Positions 51,846-60,314 of a stretch of 64,000 nt of DNA are shown piece after piece. How positions within the stretch are numbered: position 1 is the first letter of the stretch; every line of letters starts with the position of its first letter. The stretch is from Flavobacterium sp. LC2016-12 (GTDB taxonomy: Bacteria > Bacteroidota > Bacteroidia > Flavobacteriales > Flavobacteriaceae): assembly GCF_015351595.1 (NCBI RefSeq), contig NZ_JADKPT010000008.1, forward strand, positions 62,001-126,000, in the 5' to 3' direction. The notes beneath the pieces were generated by a model, which saw only the letters and a list, made by a program, of their open reading frames with translations, was not told the origin of the DNA and searched no databases. The position numbers and the translations under genes were made by a program.

Positions 51846-51974
51846 ATAGCCAACGGTTTCAATCGTTGGGACGCAATATATTTTTACAATACATTTCGCA
51901 ATCCGTATCCCACGGTTGAAACCGTGGGCTATGATTAAAATTAGAAAAAAACTTTACTCCCGATAGCTATCGGG
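51846..51974. repeat. Inverted-repeat segment (CACGGTTTCAACCGTGG type) and CCCGATAG palindrome
   Basis: CATAGCCAACGGTTTCAATC (51846-51865) and GGTTGAAACCGTGGGCTATG (51912-51931) form an inverted repeat, each arm being itself a hairpin. It is followed by the palindrome CCCGATAGCTATCGGG (51959-51974). The region between the gluconokinase and the VOC gene has no coding sequence. Confidence 0.7.
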
Positions 51975-51989
51975 ATTGCGAGATTCTTT

Positions 51990-52418
51990 TTAACCTTTCG
52001 AATCAAAATCAACCATCCATTGCACGCCAAATTTATCCGTAAACATTCCAAAGTAATTACCCCACGGACCAAAGCTTATGGGCATTTCAATTTTACCGCC
52101 TGCTGAAAGTCCGTTAAAAAGTGTATCAGCTTCTTGCTGACTTTCTGCGGTGATCATAATGGTATTTCGGTTGTCGTTTTCGTTTACTTTTCCCATGACT
52201 TCCATAACGTCGCTGGCCATTAAAGTGCTGCCTTGGCTTATTGGCAATGCAATATGCATGATTTTGTTTAGCTCTTTTTCCGGTATTGGATATTGTTCAC
52301 TTGAGATGTCTTTATAACGCTTAATCGTTGTAAATTCACCACCAAAAACCGATTTATAAAAGGTAAATACTTGTTCAGCATTGCCGTTGAAATGTATATA
52401 TGGATTAATAGCTGCCAT
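51990..52418 (-). CDS. VOC-family protein (PhnB-like)
   Basis: This 142-residue protein is of the PhnB-like VOC fold: an INPYIHFNGNAEQVFTFYKSVFGG start, a KIMHIALPISQGSTLMASDVM strand, EADTLFNGLSAGGKIEMPIS and a DKFGVQWMVDFD end. The layout is typical of glyoxalase-fold proteins that often accompany SRPBCC and ArsR genes. It lies 5 bases after the SRPBCC gene in the same operon. The function is unknown; it may bind a small molecule. Confidence 0.87.
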   Translation of the reverse strand: MAAINPYIHFNGNAEQVFTFYKSVFGGEFTTIKRYKDISSEQYPIPEKELNKIMHIALPISQGSTLMASDVMEVMGKVNENDNRNTIMITAESQQEADTLFNGLSAGGKIEMPISFGPWGNYFGMFTDKFGVQWMVDFDSKG

Positions 52419-52423
52419 GATTT

Positions 52424-52921
52424 CTATTTCTTTAAAGATTCCAATAACTTTTCTAAGTTATCAACAGACATTTTAAAGCCTTCTGTAAAGCCCATTTCAA
52501 TCATCATCTCTAAACGTTCCAGTGATTCGTTATAAATACTGATATTCACTTTTGTGATACCGTTTTCTTCGCTGAAATTATAATTCCAATCAGAACCGGG
52601 TAATACGCGGTTTTCATTTTCGTCTGAAAACGCGTTGTACATTTTAAAATTGGTTTTCGGACTAATAGCAGTAAATTCCTGAACCGCCCAGCGTTCCTGA
52701 CCTTCTGGACTTACCATCGCGTAAAATCGTCGCCCGCCAACTTCAAAATTCATATATTTTGTTCTGGCTGACCACGGTTTTGGTGCAACCCATTGGTCTA
52801 AAAGTTCGGCTTTTGTAAAAGCATCCCAAACTATCGGCAATTCTGCATCAAATTCTCTGGTTATGTACACCGTTTTGGATGGTTTATCAACGGTAAAATC
52901 AAATAGCAAATCTGTTCTCAT
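52424..52921 (-). CDS. SRPBCC/AHSA1-family protein
   Basis: This 165-residue START-like protein has [30 protein letters not shown] near the N-terminus and a final helix [24 protein letters not shown]. These match AHSA1/SRPBCC proteins, which form a hydrophobic cavity for lipids or other small ligands. The start overlaps the ArsR stop by four bases, so the proteins are translationally coupled and probably act together. The substrate is unknown. Confidence 0.88.
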   Translation of the reverse strand: MRTDLLFDFTVDKPSKTVYITREFDAELPIVWDAFTKAELLDQWVAPKPWSARTKYMNFEVGGRRFYAMVSPEGQERWAVQEFTAISPKTNFKMYNAFSDENENRVLPGSDWNYNFSEENGITKVNISIYNESLERLEMMIEMGFTEGFKMSVDNLEKLLESLKK

Positions 52922-53238
52922 CTTTTTTGGTTTTTTAGTGTTACTAATAGTTCGTCTAGCTGATTAAACTTGGTTTCCCAAATGTCTCTGAATTGTTTGA
53001 TCCATTTATCAATCTCTTTCATTTTTTCTATTTCAAGTGAATAGTAAATTTCCCTGCCCCGTTGTTCCTGTTTTACTAAATCACATTCCGTAAGGATGCG
53101 AAGATGTTTCGAAACAGACTGGCGTGTCGTATTAAAGTTCTCCGCAATAGCATTGGGTGTCATTGCCTGTAGTGCAATCAAGGTTAGAATAGACCTTCTT
53201 GTCGGATCGGCTATTGCCTGAAAAATGTCTCGTCTCAT
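52918..53238 (-). CDS. ArsR-family transcriptional regulator
   Basis: This 106-residue protein has the ArsR winged helix: [41 protein letters not shown] as recognition region and [15 protein letters not shown] as wing. The ArsR metal motif (ELCVCDL) is absent, so it probably senses something other than metal, as in ArsR-SRPBCC pairs. A palindrome (53268) overlaps its promoter -7 box, suggesting autorepression of the three-gene operon. Confidence 0.9.
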   Translation of the reverse strand: MRRDIFQAIADPTRRSILTLIALQAMTPNAIAENFNTTRQSVSKHLRILTECDLVKQEQRGREIYYSLEIEKMKEIDKWIKQFRDIWETKFNQLDELLVTLKNQKR

Positions 53239-53267
53239 ACTATTAAAATTTAATTAGGAAGCCAATC

Positions 53268-53303
53268 AGTTGCAAATATAAGTGCAACTATTCGGTTTCG
53301 CAA
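53268..53303 (-). promoter_or_regulatory. Promoter and operator of the ArsR operon
   Basis: On the minus strand TTG (53301-53303), a 20-base spacer and TATATTTG (53273-53280) form a promoter. AGTTGCA (53268-53274) and TGCAACT (53283-53289) are perfect 7-bp arms around the -7 box. Binding there would block transcription. Confidence 0.7.
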
Positions 53304-53325
53304 ATTTTTAGTAACTTTTTTTTTT

Positions 53326-53635
53326 ACCATATAATTGATATAAGGCCATTTAAGTATTGGTGTGGAGGCTGGAACCATAGATCTTATAAGTTTTTTTTAG
53401 AGCGTAGTAAAGATTATTTCACAGAGTTGCGCGGAGTTGGTGCACAATCTTGTCATCCTAAGGAACGAAGGATCACACAAGGAACTCCACAAAGATTGGG
53501 GAATTTCTGTGCGGAGCTTCTAGTGTGATCCTTCGTTCCTTAGGATGACAAAAAAATGAGAAAAATACAAAGCTTATATTTCTAAAATTTTAATCTTACC
53601 CCAAAACTTAAATTTTCTTATATGACTTATATGGT
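53326..53635. repeat. MITE-like element of family F (310 bp) with nested family E repeat
   Basis: Ends: ACCATATAATTGATATAAGG (left, 53326) and its imperfect inverted match, about 29 bases with five mismatches (right, 53607-53635). Inside, a perfect 28-bp inverted repeat (53451-53478 with 53523-53550; core GGAACGAAGGATCAC) of family E is nested. No coding potential. The rest of the gap to 53818 shows only an AT-rich leader. Confidence 0.75.
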
Positions 53636-53818
53636 AATTTAAGTTTTAAAGCGAAAGCCGGGCAAGGAGTATTTGTTGTAAAATACTCCTTTAGGTGTAT
53701 TTTTTAAGCATGGGATTAAGGTTAGTTTTGTTTATTCAATAATATACTTGCAAGCATATTTGAGTAAATAAGTGGACAATTAAATGTTCATAATAAACTA
53801 AATCTAAAAATCTGAAAA

Positions 53819-55351
53819 ATGAAAAAAAATCTACTTGTCAGCTTTATTGCCATATTGATACTGTTTTTAGGCTCCTGTTCTAACGATGGTGCGCCTGAAG
53901 AAGAGCCTATTCCTATTGAAGTAGTACCACCAAACGATAATAACCTAACTGAAATATTGGTTATTCCGAATGGAACTTTAGTCAAATCACCCGATATTCC
54001 TGCATCTTCACCAAGTGAGGAAGCACCTGTAATCAGTAATATAGATACAAATCTTTCTTATTCTTCCGGAAGTAAGATCATTTTAGCAGGAGATTTTTAT
54101 TCGCCTTCAAAAGCAAATCTAAAAGGTGCATATGTACAGGTAAAAGATTCTAACAGTTATTATGATGTAAGTATTGATTCAGATGTTAATAATGGATTAA
54201 TTTCCCTGCCTATTGGTTTGCCTTCTGTAGTTGAGGTAGACAATTTAATTTTAGTATTGAAGTTCTATGACAAAAGTGGAAAAATAAGCGCTATTACAGA
54301 AATTAACATAACAATTACGAAACCAGACAATTGCGATACAACAAAAGTGTCTGGGGGTCACGGAATAACAAGTAACATATTTACATTACCAGAAACATCC
54401 GGTCAGGTAAAAATAAGCTACGAAACGTATACCGTAAAAGATAAAATCGATGTTTTCCAAAATGGTATCTGGATAGGAGGAACAGGTTCTTATACGGAAA
54501 GAACTACATTAAGAAGAGCTTTAAATTGCTCGGCCGCTACGGAAGAATTGGGTTATGTAGGTGAAAAAGGTGAATTTCTTTTTGATTATAATCCAAGTTT
54601 AGGAAAAGAAATTGAAGTCGTTGTGTCAGGTTGTGAAATGGGTGGAACGAAATGGGAGTATGAATTTTCTTGTCCGGGAGATTTTACGCCTGAAGTTAAA
54701 TTTCCAATAGTTACAACATCTGCTGCCAGTTTAATTACGCCTAATTCTGCCACAACAGGAGGTATTATAGATCTTAACGGAGGCTCGGCTATTACAGAGC
54801 GTGGCTTAGTTTGGGATGTATATTCAAATCCAACGACTAATTTAAGCACAAAAGTAATTGAGGCTAATGGTAATGATACTTTTTCTAGTAATTTAAGCAA
54901 CTTACTGTCTAATACGACTTATTATGTAAGAGCTTATGCCGTGAACAGCGATGGTACGTTTTATGGAAATGAAATTTCATTTACGACAAGTCCTCCGGTA
55001 GTTGTAGGTTTCAGCCTTGATGGTAAATGGTTAAGTTCTGCAGGTGTCGGGATAATTATTTCCGGTAATAGCGCAACTTTATATGCGTTTAGTCCTAACT
55101 GGGAAATTGCGAAAAACAAAGGTTATGTCGATGTTGGAAGTGTAAAAATGAAAGACATAACAAAAGTAAATAATACTAAATGGAATTGCAGAGACTTGTA
55201 TTTAACCTCTACCAATGGCCAAATTGATGGTGTAACCTGGTCTTTCGATGGTACAATTACCATGAGTTTAGATGGTAAATCTATCACGGCCACGTCCACC
55301 GGACCAGTTTCTGGCAATGTAGGATCTATTGTTTATGATCGGGTAGATTAA
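53819..55351 (+). CDS. Large lipoprotein with Ig/FN3-like domains
   Basis: This 510-residue surface lipoprotein (lipobox FLGSCSND, then a Glu-rich stretch) shows a beta-rich N-terminal half without known relatives. A central Cys-containing segment follows (CDTTKVSGGHGITSNIF and a later CEMGGTKWEYEF). Near residues 300-390 there is an FN3-like domain with TTSAASLITPNSATTGGIID, ERGLVWDVYSNPTT and TYYVRAYAVNSDGTFYGNEI. The C-terminal 110 residues form another beta-rich module (FSLDGKWLSSAGVGIII). It may bind glycans or other surface ligands. No operon partner is seen. Function is unknown. Confidence 0.8.
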   Translation: MKKNLLVSFIAILILFLGSCSNDGAPEEEPIPIEVVPPNDNNLTEILVIPNGTLVKSPDIPASSPSEEAPVISNIDTNLSYSSGSKIILAGDFYSPSKANLKGAYVQVKDSNSYYDVSIDSDVNNGLISLPIGLPSVVEVDNLILVLKFYDKSGKISAITEINITITKPDNCDTTKVSGGHGITSNIFTLPETSGQVKISYETYTVKDKIDVFQNGIWIGGTGSYTERTTLRRALNCSAATEELGYVGEKGEFLFDYNPSLGKEIEVVVSGCEMGGTKWEYEFSCPGDFTPEVKFPIVTTSAASLITPNSATTGGIIDLNGGSAITERGLVWDVYSNPTTNLSTKVIEANGNDTFSSNLSNLLSNTTYYVRAYAVNSDGTFYGNEISFTTSPPVVVGFSLDGKWLSSAGVGIIISGNSATLYAFSPNWEIAKNKGYVDVGSVKMKDITKVNNTKWNCRDLYLTSTNGQIDGVTWSFDGTITMSLDGKSITATSTGPVSGNVGSIVYDRVD

Positions 55352-55359
55352 TGATAAAA

Positions 55360-55528
55360 TTTCCACCATATAAGTAATTAAGGCGATATTAAGCATTGTG
55401 ATAAAACTCTCGCAGTCCCGATAGTGATCAGGAGTGAAGACGTAAAGGAATGAAAACAAACTTATATTTCTAAAATTTCAAACTTAACCCAAAGCTTAAA
55501 TTTTCTTATATTACTTGTATGGTGGAAA
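55360..55528. repeat. MITE-like element of family F (169 bp)
   Basis: The 35-base left end starts TTTCCACCATATAAGTAATT (55360-55394). The right end (55494-55528), read on the other strand, starts TTTCCACCATACAAGTAATA and ends ATTTAAGC. The interior contains CTTATATTTCTAAAATTT, shared with the element at 53326. It sits between two convergent genes. Confidence 0.8.
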
Positions 55529-55537
55529 ATTTTTTTA

Positions 55538-55882
55538 TCACTTCAGAATAACCACTTCCTCAGGAACTTTAAACAACAATACACAACCGTTTTTAGAAAA
55601 TACCGAATGTGTACTTCCGGGTGGCAGGTACATATAATCTCCTTTTTTAAGTTCGTCTTTTCCAGACCGAACTTCACCTTCGACAACATAAATTTCTTCT
55701 CCGGCAGGGTGAATGTGATTTGGGTATGATGCGCCGGCTTCAAATTTTAATAAAAAGGCATTAGGTCTTTTTGAAGTTGTATCAAAAGATAAGGCTTTTG
55801 AATAAATTCCATCCGTATTTACACCTTCTTCAATAAGAGGTTTCCAGTCTATTTCACTGCTTCTTGTGATTTGTTTTTCCAT
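55538..55882 (-). CDS. Cupin-domain protein (ChrR-like)
   Basis: This 114-residue single-domain cupin has IDWKPLIEEGVNTDGIY at the N-terminus. Motif 1 is YPNHIHPAGEEIYVVEGEV with two His and Glu ligands, and motif 2 is GDYMYLPPGSTHSVF with the last His. It resembles the cupin part of ChrR/anti-sigma-like proteins. It lies 6 bases after the DoxX gene on the same strand. It could be an isomerase or oxygen-sensing binder; no substrate is known. Confidence 0.83.
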   Translation of the reverse strand: MEKQITRSSEIDWKPLIEEGVNTDGIYSKALSFDTTSKRPNAFLLKFEAGASYPNHIHPAGEEIYVVEGEVRSGKDELKKGDYMYLPPGSTHSVFSKNGCVLLFKVPEEVVILK

Positions 55883-55888
55883 TGTAAT

Positions 55889-56326
55889 TCAGTTTTTATT
55901 GTTTTTATTTTTCATACTAATTTCATCTAAACTCCATTTGTAATTTTCCATAGTTGCCAAAAGAAAAGCGCCCATAGCAAATACAAATACCGAATAATCA
56001 AGCGGATCTTTTACACCAAAAGAATATGTCATAGCAAGCGCAAACAGCAAACTCAAAATTGCAGCGCCAATCGAAGCCAATTGGGTTTGATAACCAATGA
56101 GTAGGAGCAAACCAAAAACCGATTCGGCAATGGTGGCGGTGATGGCGATTGTGGGAATACAATTTTTTGGGGCAAAAGAATTTACTTTTTCAGCGTAAAC
56201 CAAAAAACTTTCCCAGCCCGAAGAATAACTTCCCCAAAATCCTAACCGACTCGAAACGGCGGAAATAAATCCAGCTGCTAATGCGATGCGCAAAAGAAAA
56301 GCCGCATAATCCTGATATCTTTTCAT
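55889..56326 (-). CDS. DoxX-family membrane protein
   Basis: This 145-residue inner-membrane protein has four helices. It begins YQDYAAFLLRIALAAGFISAVSSRLGFWG, a DoxX-type start, and includes TIAESVFGLLLLIGYQTQLASIGAAILSLL. DoxX proteins are associated with oxidoreductase or thiosulfate chemistry and respiration. Co-transcription with the cupin, beside an AraC gene on the same strand, suggests a small stress-linked unit. The precise function is unknown. Confidence 0.85.
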   Translation of the reverse strand: MKRYQDYAAFLLRIALAAGFISAVSSRLGFWGSYSSGWESFLVYAEKVNSFAPKNCIPTIAITATIAESVFGLLLLIGYQTQLASIGAAILSLLFALAMTYSFGVKDPLDYSVFVFAMGAFLLATMENYKWSLDEISMKNKNNKN

Positions 56327-56412
56327 ACACTAATTTGTTAGTAATTATTGAGATACAAAGATGTCGCAAGTACAATTGCTAAAGAATAGAGAATTCCGGA
56401 AAAAGCATGTAA

Positions 56413-57207
56413 TTACGAATTAACCGCTCTCTCTTTGAATAATTTTGGAGAAATCTCCGTGTGTTTTTTGAAGAAATTAGAAAAATAAAAAGGATCATTA
56501 AAACCCAAAGCATACGCGACTTCTTTCACCGAAAGTTTTTCATAAGTAAAAAGTCTTTTGGCTTCAGAAATAACCAATCCGAAGATGACATTTTGAGCCG
56601 TTTTGTTGGTGTGGAGTTTCGAAAGTTCGTTTAGTTTGGATTCGGTAGTACCAATTAAAGCTGCGATTTCGTTTACCGACAAATTTTTTTCGAAATTCTG
56701 CAAAGTGGTTTCCAGAAAATGCAGAAAAAGCGCATCCGGTTTGTAGATTTCGTCGCCGCGATTAATTTTGGTGCGATTAATTTCAATCAAAATCAATTCG
56801 ATTCGGCTGTGAATGGAAATCAAATATTGATATGGCGTTTCGGCTACTTCTTTGCTGATTTCCTCTAATTCCCTAACAATAATTTCAGGATGATCCACCG
56901 TAATCATTTCGTTCATTGCAAAATGGCAAAACAAACCGTTGTGGAAAATCAATTCCATGTCATTATCATCTTTACAAAAGAAAGCGTAGGTAAATTCCAA
57001 AACAAATCCGGTGGCATTCTGGATGTTTTTGAAATAATGAATTTGTCCGGAAGTAACCGTAATAACGGAGTTTTCGGTCAATACAAATTCATTTTCATCG
57101 ACAGAAATAGTCGTTGTACCCGAAGTACAAAAAACTAAAACGTATTTCAATACACGTCTCGGATTTTCTAAATCTGCCGCCTGATCAAATGTTTTTATTG
57201 AAACCAT
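56413..57207 (-). CDS. AraC-family transcriptional regulator
   Basis: This 264-residue protein has an N-terminal cupin-like sensor (VSIKTFDQAADLENPRRVLKYVLVFCTSGTTTISVDENEF in part, with the beta-rich ENSVITVTSGQIHYF). The C-terminal AraC double helix-turn-helix comprises LSVNEIAALIGTTESKLNELSK and LSVKEVAYALGFNDPFYFSNFF, with the family ending KKHTEISPKLFKER. It lies just upstream of the doxX-cupin genes on the same strand and is likely to control them. The effector is unknown. Confidence 0.88.
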   Translation of the reverse strand: MVSIKTFDQAADLENPRRVLKYVLVFCTSGTTTISVDENEFVLTENSVITVTSGQIHYFKNIQNATGFVLEFTYAFFCKDDNDMELIFHNGLFCHFAMNEMITVDHPEIIVRELEEISKEVAETPYQYLISIHSRIELILIEINRTKINRGDEIYKPDALFLHFLETTLQNFEKNLSVNEIAALIGTTESKLNELSKLHTNKTAQNVIFGLVISEAKRLFTYEKLSVKEVAYALGFNDPFYFSNFFKKHTEISPKLFKERAVNS

Positions 57208-57239
57208 ATTGAGAATAATTGTATATCAAAAATAAGAAT

Positions 57240-57440
57240 TATTTCGCACAGTAGCCCCAATCTTGTCATCCTGATCCCGAGGCTTCGGGAGAAGGATCAC
57301 ACTAGAAGCTCGACAAAGATTGCGAATCAGGATGCTTTTAAGTATAGTATGTCATTCCGACGAAGGAGACTCGAGCGATAGCGACTGGCGAAGCAAATCC
57401 CCGCAAGTCTCTATAAAGATTTGCGATTTTGATTAGCATT
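57240..57440. repeat. Family E repeats (two divergent copies)
   Basis: ATCTTGTCATCCTGATCCCG...GAGAAGGATCACAC (57249-57303) and GTCATTCCGACGAAGGAGAC...GATTTGCGATTTTGATTAG (57352-57437) resemble the family E arms at 38820 and 53451. Noncoding. The rest to 57678 is AT-rich leader sequence for the next gene. Confidence 0.6.
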
Positions 57441-57678
57441 TTTGGAAGCTGTTAGGTTATGAATTTTATACAATTATTTCCCCGGTTTTCATCCTATAAA
57501 ATAGTGGACTAAATTCACACCAATCTTATATAATTCCAATTAAATTTTTAATAATGATCTGAATTACAATTAATTAACTTTTAATAAAGAAAGGTTTAAC
57601 ATCGTCTGTTTTCGCTGGCTGTCTGAAATAACTAATTTTAACTAAATCAAAATTAATAACGATTAAATATTTAAAATT

Positions 57679-58227
57679 ATGAAAAAGAATATAGCCATAT
57701 TAGCAACAAACGGTTTTGAAGAATCAGAATTATTATCGCCTAAAGCCTATCTGGAAGAGCAAGGCTGGAATGCAGATATCATTAGTTTGAAATCAGGAAC
57801 AATCAAATCCTGGAAAGACGGAAATTGGAGCAAGGAATATAATGTTGATGTAGTATTAGATCAGGCCAATGAAGCAGATTATGATGCTTTGGTTCTTCCG
57901 GGAGGCGTTATAAACCCTGATTTATTGAGAAGAGAAGAAGCTGCAGTAAATTTTGTACGTTCCTTTTTTGAAAGTAAAAAACCAGTAGCGGCTATTTGTC
58001 ATGGCCCTCAAATTCTGGTAGATGCTGATGTTTTAGAAGGTCGAAAAGTAACTTCGTTCTTCTCTATTAAAAACGATTTGATAAATGCCGGAGCACAATG
58101 GGAAGACTCAGAAGTAGTCGTAGACAATGGATTGGTGACCAGCCGAAACCCGAATGATTTGCCCGCTTTTAATAAAAAAATGGTGGAAGAAATTAAAGAA
58201 GGAAAACACGAGCGTCAGACAGTGTAA
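57679..58227 (+). CDS. DJ-1/PfpI-family protein (type 1 glutamine amidotransferase-like)
   Basis: This 182-residue protein has the nucleophile-elbow Cys in KPVAAICHGPQILVDADVL (Cys110), the His next to it, and an early Glu in ILATNGFEESELLSP (Glu15). These are the DJ-1/PfpI/YhbO triad-like residues. The family includes stress-induced deglycases or glyoxalases and proteases; activity here is not determined. The length matches the 170-190 of the family. It appears monocistronic, with a terminator at 58245. Confidence 0.9.
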   Translation: MKKNIAILATNGFEESELLSPKAYLEEQGWNADIISLKSGTIKSWKDGNWSKEYNVDVVLDQANEADYDALVLPGGVINPDLLRREEAAVNFVRSFFESKKPVAAICHGPQILVDADVLEGRKVTSFFSIKNDLINAGAQWEDSEVVVDNGLVTSRNPNDLPAFNKKMVEEIKEGKHERQTV

Positions 58228-58244
58228 AAAGATGTTTTATGTTA

Positions 58245-58283
58245 CAAAAAATGCAGGATCAATTTTGGTCTTGCATTTTTTTT
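58245..58283 (+). terminator. Terminator after the PfpI-like gene
   Basis: AAAAAATGCAGGATC (58245-58259) pairs with GGTCTTGCATTTTTT (58267-58281) with one G-U and is followed by further T residues. Confidence 0.8.
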
Positions 58284-58395
58284 CTTTGGTAGTTGAATTA
58301 ATAATCAATCGTTAATTCTACATATAAGTTTTTATTTATCGTATAAGATATTAGAAATTGTAGATCTGGTTATCTATATTACTTTACTATCTAAA

Positions 58396-58758
58396 TTACC
58401 CTTGCCACACGCTTACCTCAGAAACAATTCCATTATTGAACATTAAAATTAGTGAGCCCGTATTTATTCCAGTATGAGTGTAACCCAGATAATATCTAAA
58501 AGTATTTTTTGTTGAAAAACTTTCATCCGGTTTTCCTAACAAAATAATGATTTCACTTTTAGACATTCCAATTAAGTTATTATTGTTTCGCAAACTATTC
58601 ATCATATCCCAGCGTAATGACCAATTATCTTCTAATTCTAAATCAGCAGTTTTCCATTTTTCAGAATCGAATTTTTCACCAGATATTTTTCCGCGTAGCC
58701 CAAAACCGCAAACAATTATTATAATTACAATTAGAATGATTTGATTTATTTTCTTCAT
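58396..58758 (-). CDS. Small membrane-anchored BamE/SmpA-like protein, unknown function
   Basis: This 120-residue protein has an N-terminal helix (IILIVIIIIVCGFGLRG), then a soluble domain with IGMSKSEIIILLGKPDES and TFRYYLGYTHTGINTGSLILMFNNGIVSEVSVWQG in part. The MSKSEIIxLLGKPD phrase is the hallmark of the BamE/SmpA-like fold used in outer-membrane assembly and beta-lactamase inhibitors. Without further similarity, a BamE role is not assigned. It is one of three small secreted-type orphans on the minus strand. Confidence 0.7.
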   Translation of the reverse strand: MKKINQIILIVIIIIVCGFGLRGKISGEKFDSEKWKTADLELEDNWSLRWDMMNSLRNNNNLIGMSKSEIIILLGKPDESFSTKNTFRYYLGYTHTGINTGSLILMFNNGIVSEVSVWQG

Positions 58759-58788
58759 GTTTTTTGTTTGTTTTTTCCGTTAGCTGTT

Positions 58789-59277
58789 TTATCTCAATAA
58801 CGAATTAGTTCTGTTATTAAAAACACTAATAAAATCATCTAATTTTCTTGAATCTGTACAAGTAAAACAAAAGTTTAATATGGTTACGTTGTTATCTTTG
58901 ATTTTCTCCGTATAAATGTTTTTATCCGGACAACCATCATAACCTCCAACTTTTCTAATTAAAATAGGTTTTCCCTCCAAATAGAAGGCTAAAGCAATTT
59001 GATCAATTTGCTCGTTCAGCCATTTTATCTCTATCGCATTCAACTTTATTTGTTCTTTAAAACCGTAGATAATTTCTAATCCACCAATTGAATTTAGATT
59101 TATGGTGGAGTTGAAGTAGTTATTTTTGGGTTTAGTAGCTTCATTAATTGCAAAGCCTTTTGGTGTTCTATTGAGTAGATTGTTATAAACAGTGTCAATC
59201 TTAATACCTGTTGTATCTTCCTGAGCACTGATGTGCAAACATGTTAAGAGAAATATTAGTATAAGATAGGTCTTCAT
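58789..59277 (-). CDS. Secreted orphan protein, unknown function
   Basis: The ATG at 59277 (MKTYLILIFLLTCLHISAQ) is preferred over 59319 because it begins a good signal peptide. The 162-residue protein has ISAQEDTTGIKIDTVYNNLLN after cleavage and DQIALAFYLEGKPILIRKVGGYDGCPDKN further on, with Cys pairs (CPDKN and CFTCTDSRK) that could form disulfides. It resembles no family I recognise. It lies 30 bases upstream of the BamE-like gene. Confidence 0.6.
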   Translation of the reverse strand: MKTYLILIFLLTCLHISAQEDTTGIKIDTVYNNLLNRTPKGFAINEATKPKNNYFNSTINLNSIGGLEIIYGFKEQIKLNAIEIKWLNEQIDQIALAFYLEGKPILIRKVGGYDGCPDKNIYTEKIKDNNVTILNFCFTCTDSRKLDDFISVFNNRTNSLLR

Positions 59278-59373
59278 AAAGTGTCGTATAACGTTATCCT
59301 GTTGGTATGAGTTTCTCACTGGTCTATTTCAAAGAAAACACTATTTCAGTAAACTTTGATTAGATTTTTTAAT

Positions 59374-59463
59374 TAGAGCTATTTCCTGCTGTCCTTCCAA
59401 TCTTTTGTGTCCGCCGTGGCGGACACAAAAGGATTCCGACACTTCGGGGAGCGGGGGCGGGAT
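59374..59463. repeat. Dispersed element, family A copy 4
   Basis: The hairpin CTTTTGTGTCCGCC-gt-GGCGGACACAAAAG at 59402-59431 lies between AGCTATTTCCTGCTGTCC and CACTTCGGGGAGCGGGGGCGG, replacing the GTGCCG stem of copies 1 and 6 while keeping perfect pairing. Confidence 0.8.
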
Positions 59464-59467
59464 ATTA

Positions 59468-59890
59468 CTAATTTTCTAACAATAAAAAGCCTAACAAAAT
59501 TCCTTTTGGCTCCTTTTCGTCAAAATATTTAATTGCTAAATCTATTTCGCTTTTTGAGAACAATTTTTGAATGTCACTTTTTGGTATTATTAATTCTTCG
59601 TTATTTTCAATGTTATATTCTGAGATTAAATTTTTTCCATTAAAGAATTGTATTTTTTGCTTTCCATACGATTGAGTATCTCGAAAAAAAATAATTCTCA
59701 AATCTTTAAAATTATCCATTTTCTTTATAATGCCAGTTGGTTTATAACAATCAAATTGATTGCTACGAAACAATAATTCAGAACCGTTATAAATCTGCCA
59801 GTTCGTAATGGTATCAGTTTTGGTTTCTGCAAAACAAATTTTGGAAGAAATAAAAAAACAGAATAGTATTAAAATTTTTATACATTTCAT
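59468..59890 (-). CDS. Secreted orphan protein, unknown function
   Basis: This 140-residue protein has a signal peptide (MKCIKILILFCFFISSKICF, cleavage near CFAET) and a beta-rich soluble part with TITNWQIYNGSELLFRSNQF and RIIFFRDTQSYGKQKIQFFNGKNL. No known domain is recognised. Two other small secreted genes lie downstream on the same strand. The family A element follows its stop codon. Confidence 0.6.
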   Translation of the reverse strand: MKCIKILILFCFFISSKICFAETKTDTITNWQIYNGSELLFRSNQFDCYKPTGIIKKMDNFKDLRIIFFRDTQSYGKQKIQFFNGKNLISEYNIENNEELIIPKSDIQKLFSKSEIDLAIKYFDEKEPKGILLGFLLLEN

Positions 59891-59999
59891 TTGTACAGGA
59901 TTTTTATTTAAAGTCAGCTAGTGTTTCACTGTCTCACACAATCAAAGAAAACACTTTTTCAGTAAACTTTGATTAGATTTTTTGTAATTTCAATTTTAA

Positions 60000-60105
60000 T
60001 TAGGAGCTAATCCCGCTATACGCTACAATCTTTTGTGTCCGCCGCGGCGGACACAAAAGGATTTCCACTTCTATCGGGGCTAGGGGAGTTGGTTTCATAA
60101 GAGGA
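60000..60105. repeat. Dispersed element, family A copy 5
   Basis: TAGGAGCTAATCCCGCTATAC is followed by the hairpin CTTTTGTGTCCGCC-gc-GGCGGACACAAAAG (60030-60059) and GGATTTCCACTTCTATCGGG. The left flank matches the copies at 59374 and 25347. Confidence 0.8.
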
Positions 60106-60164
60106 TTTATTCTATTAGGGTAAATAATATTGTAAGAAAAAGAATATATTTTAATGGTTTTTCT

Positions 60165-60172
60165 TATATTTG
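60165..60172 (+). promoter_or_regulatory. Candidate -7 box for the 60.2-kb micro-ORF
   Basis: TATATTTG matches TAnnTTTG and lies 31 bases before the ATG at 60203. A convincing TTG -33 element is not seen. Confidence 0.45.
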
Positions 60173-60202
60173 CTGCTCTTAAATCTTCACATTAAGAACT
60201 AA

Positions 60203-60268
60203 ATGAAATTACCTTTGTATTATGTGTGCGGTATCGGAAACGACCGTAAACGCTGTCGTAGGTGTTAG
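60203..60268 (+). CDS. Cys/Arg-rich micro-ORF (21 aa), leader peptide candidate
   Basis: This ORF starts 31 bases after a -7 box and encodes MKLPLYYVCGIGNDRKRCRR followed by C and a stop: three Cys and five Arg in 21 residues. Its 3' end overlaps a small stem (TAGGTGTT/AACACTA, 60257-60274). The 77-codon gene at 60315 follows. It resembles the 3.7-kb leader in style but has no clear terminator, so it may be a regulatory peptide or a true small protein. Confidence 0.35.
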   Translation: MKLPLYYVCGIGNDRKRCRRC

Positions 60269-60314
60269 GAACACTAACATGCAAGGGTTTTATTATTCCT
60301 AATTTAAAGATATT

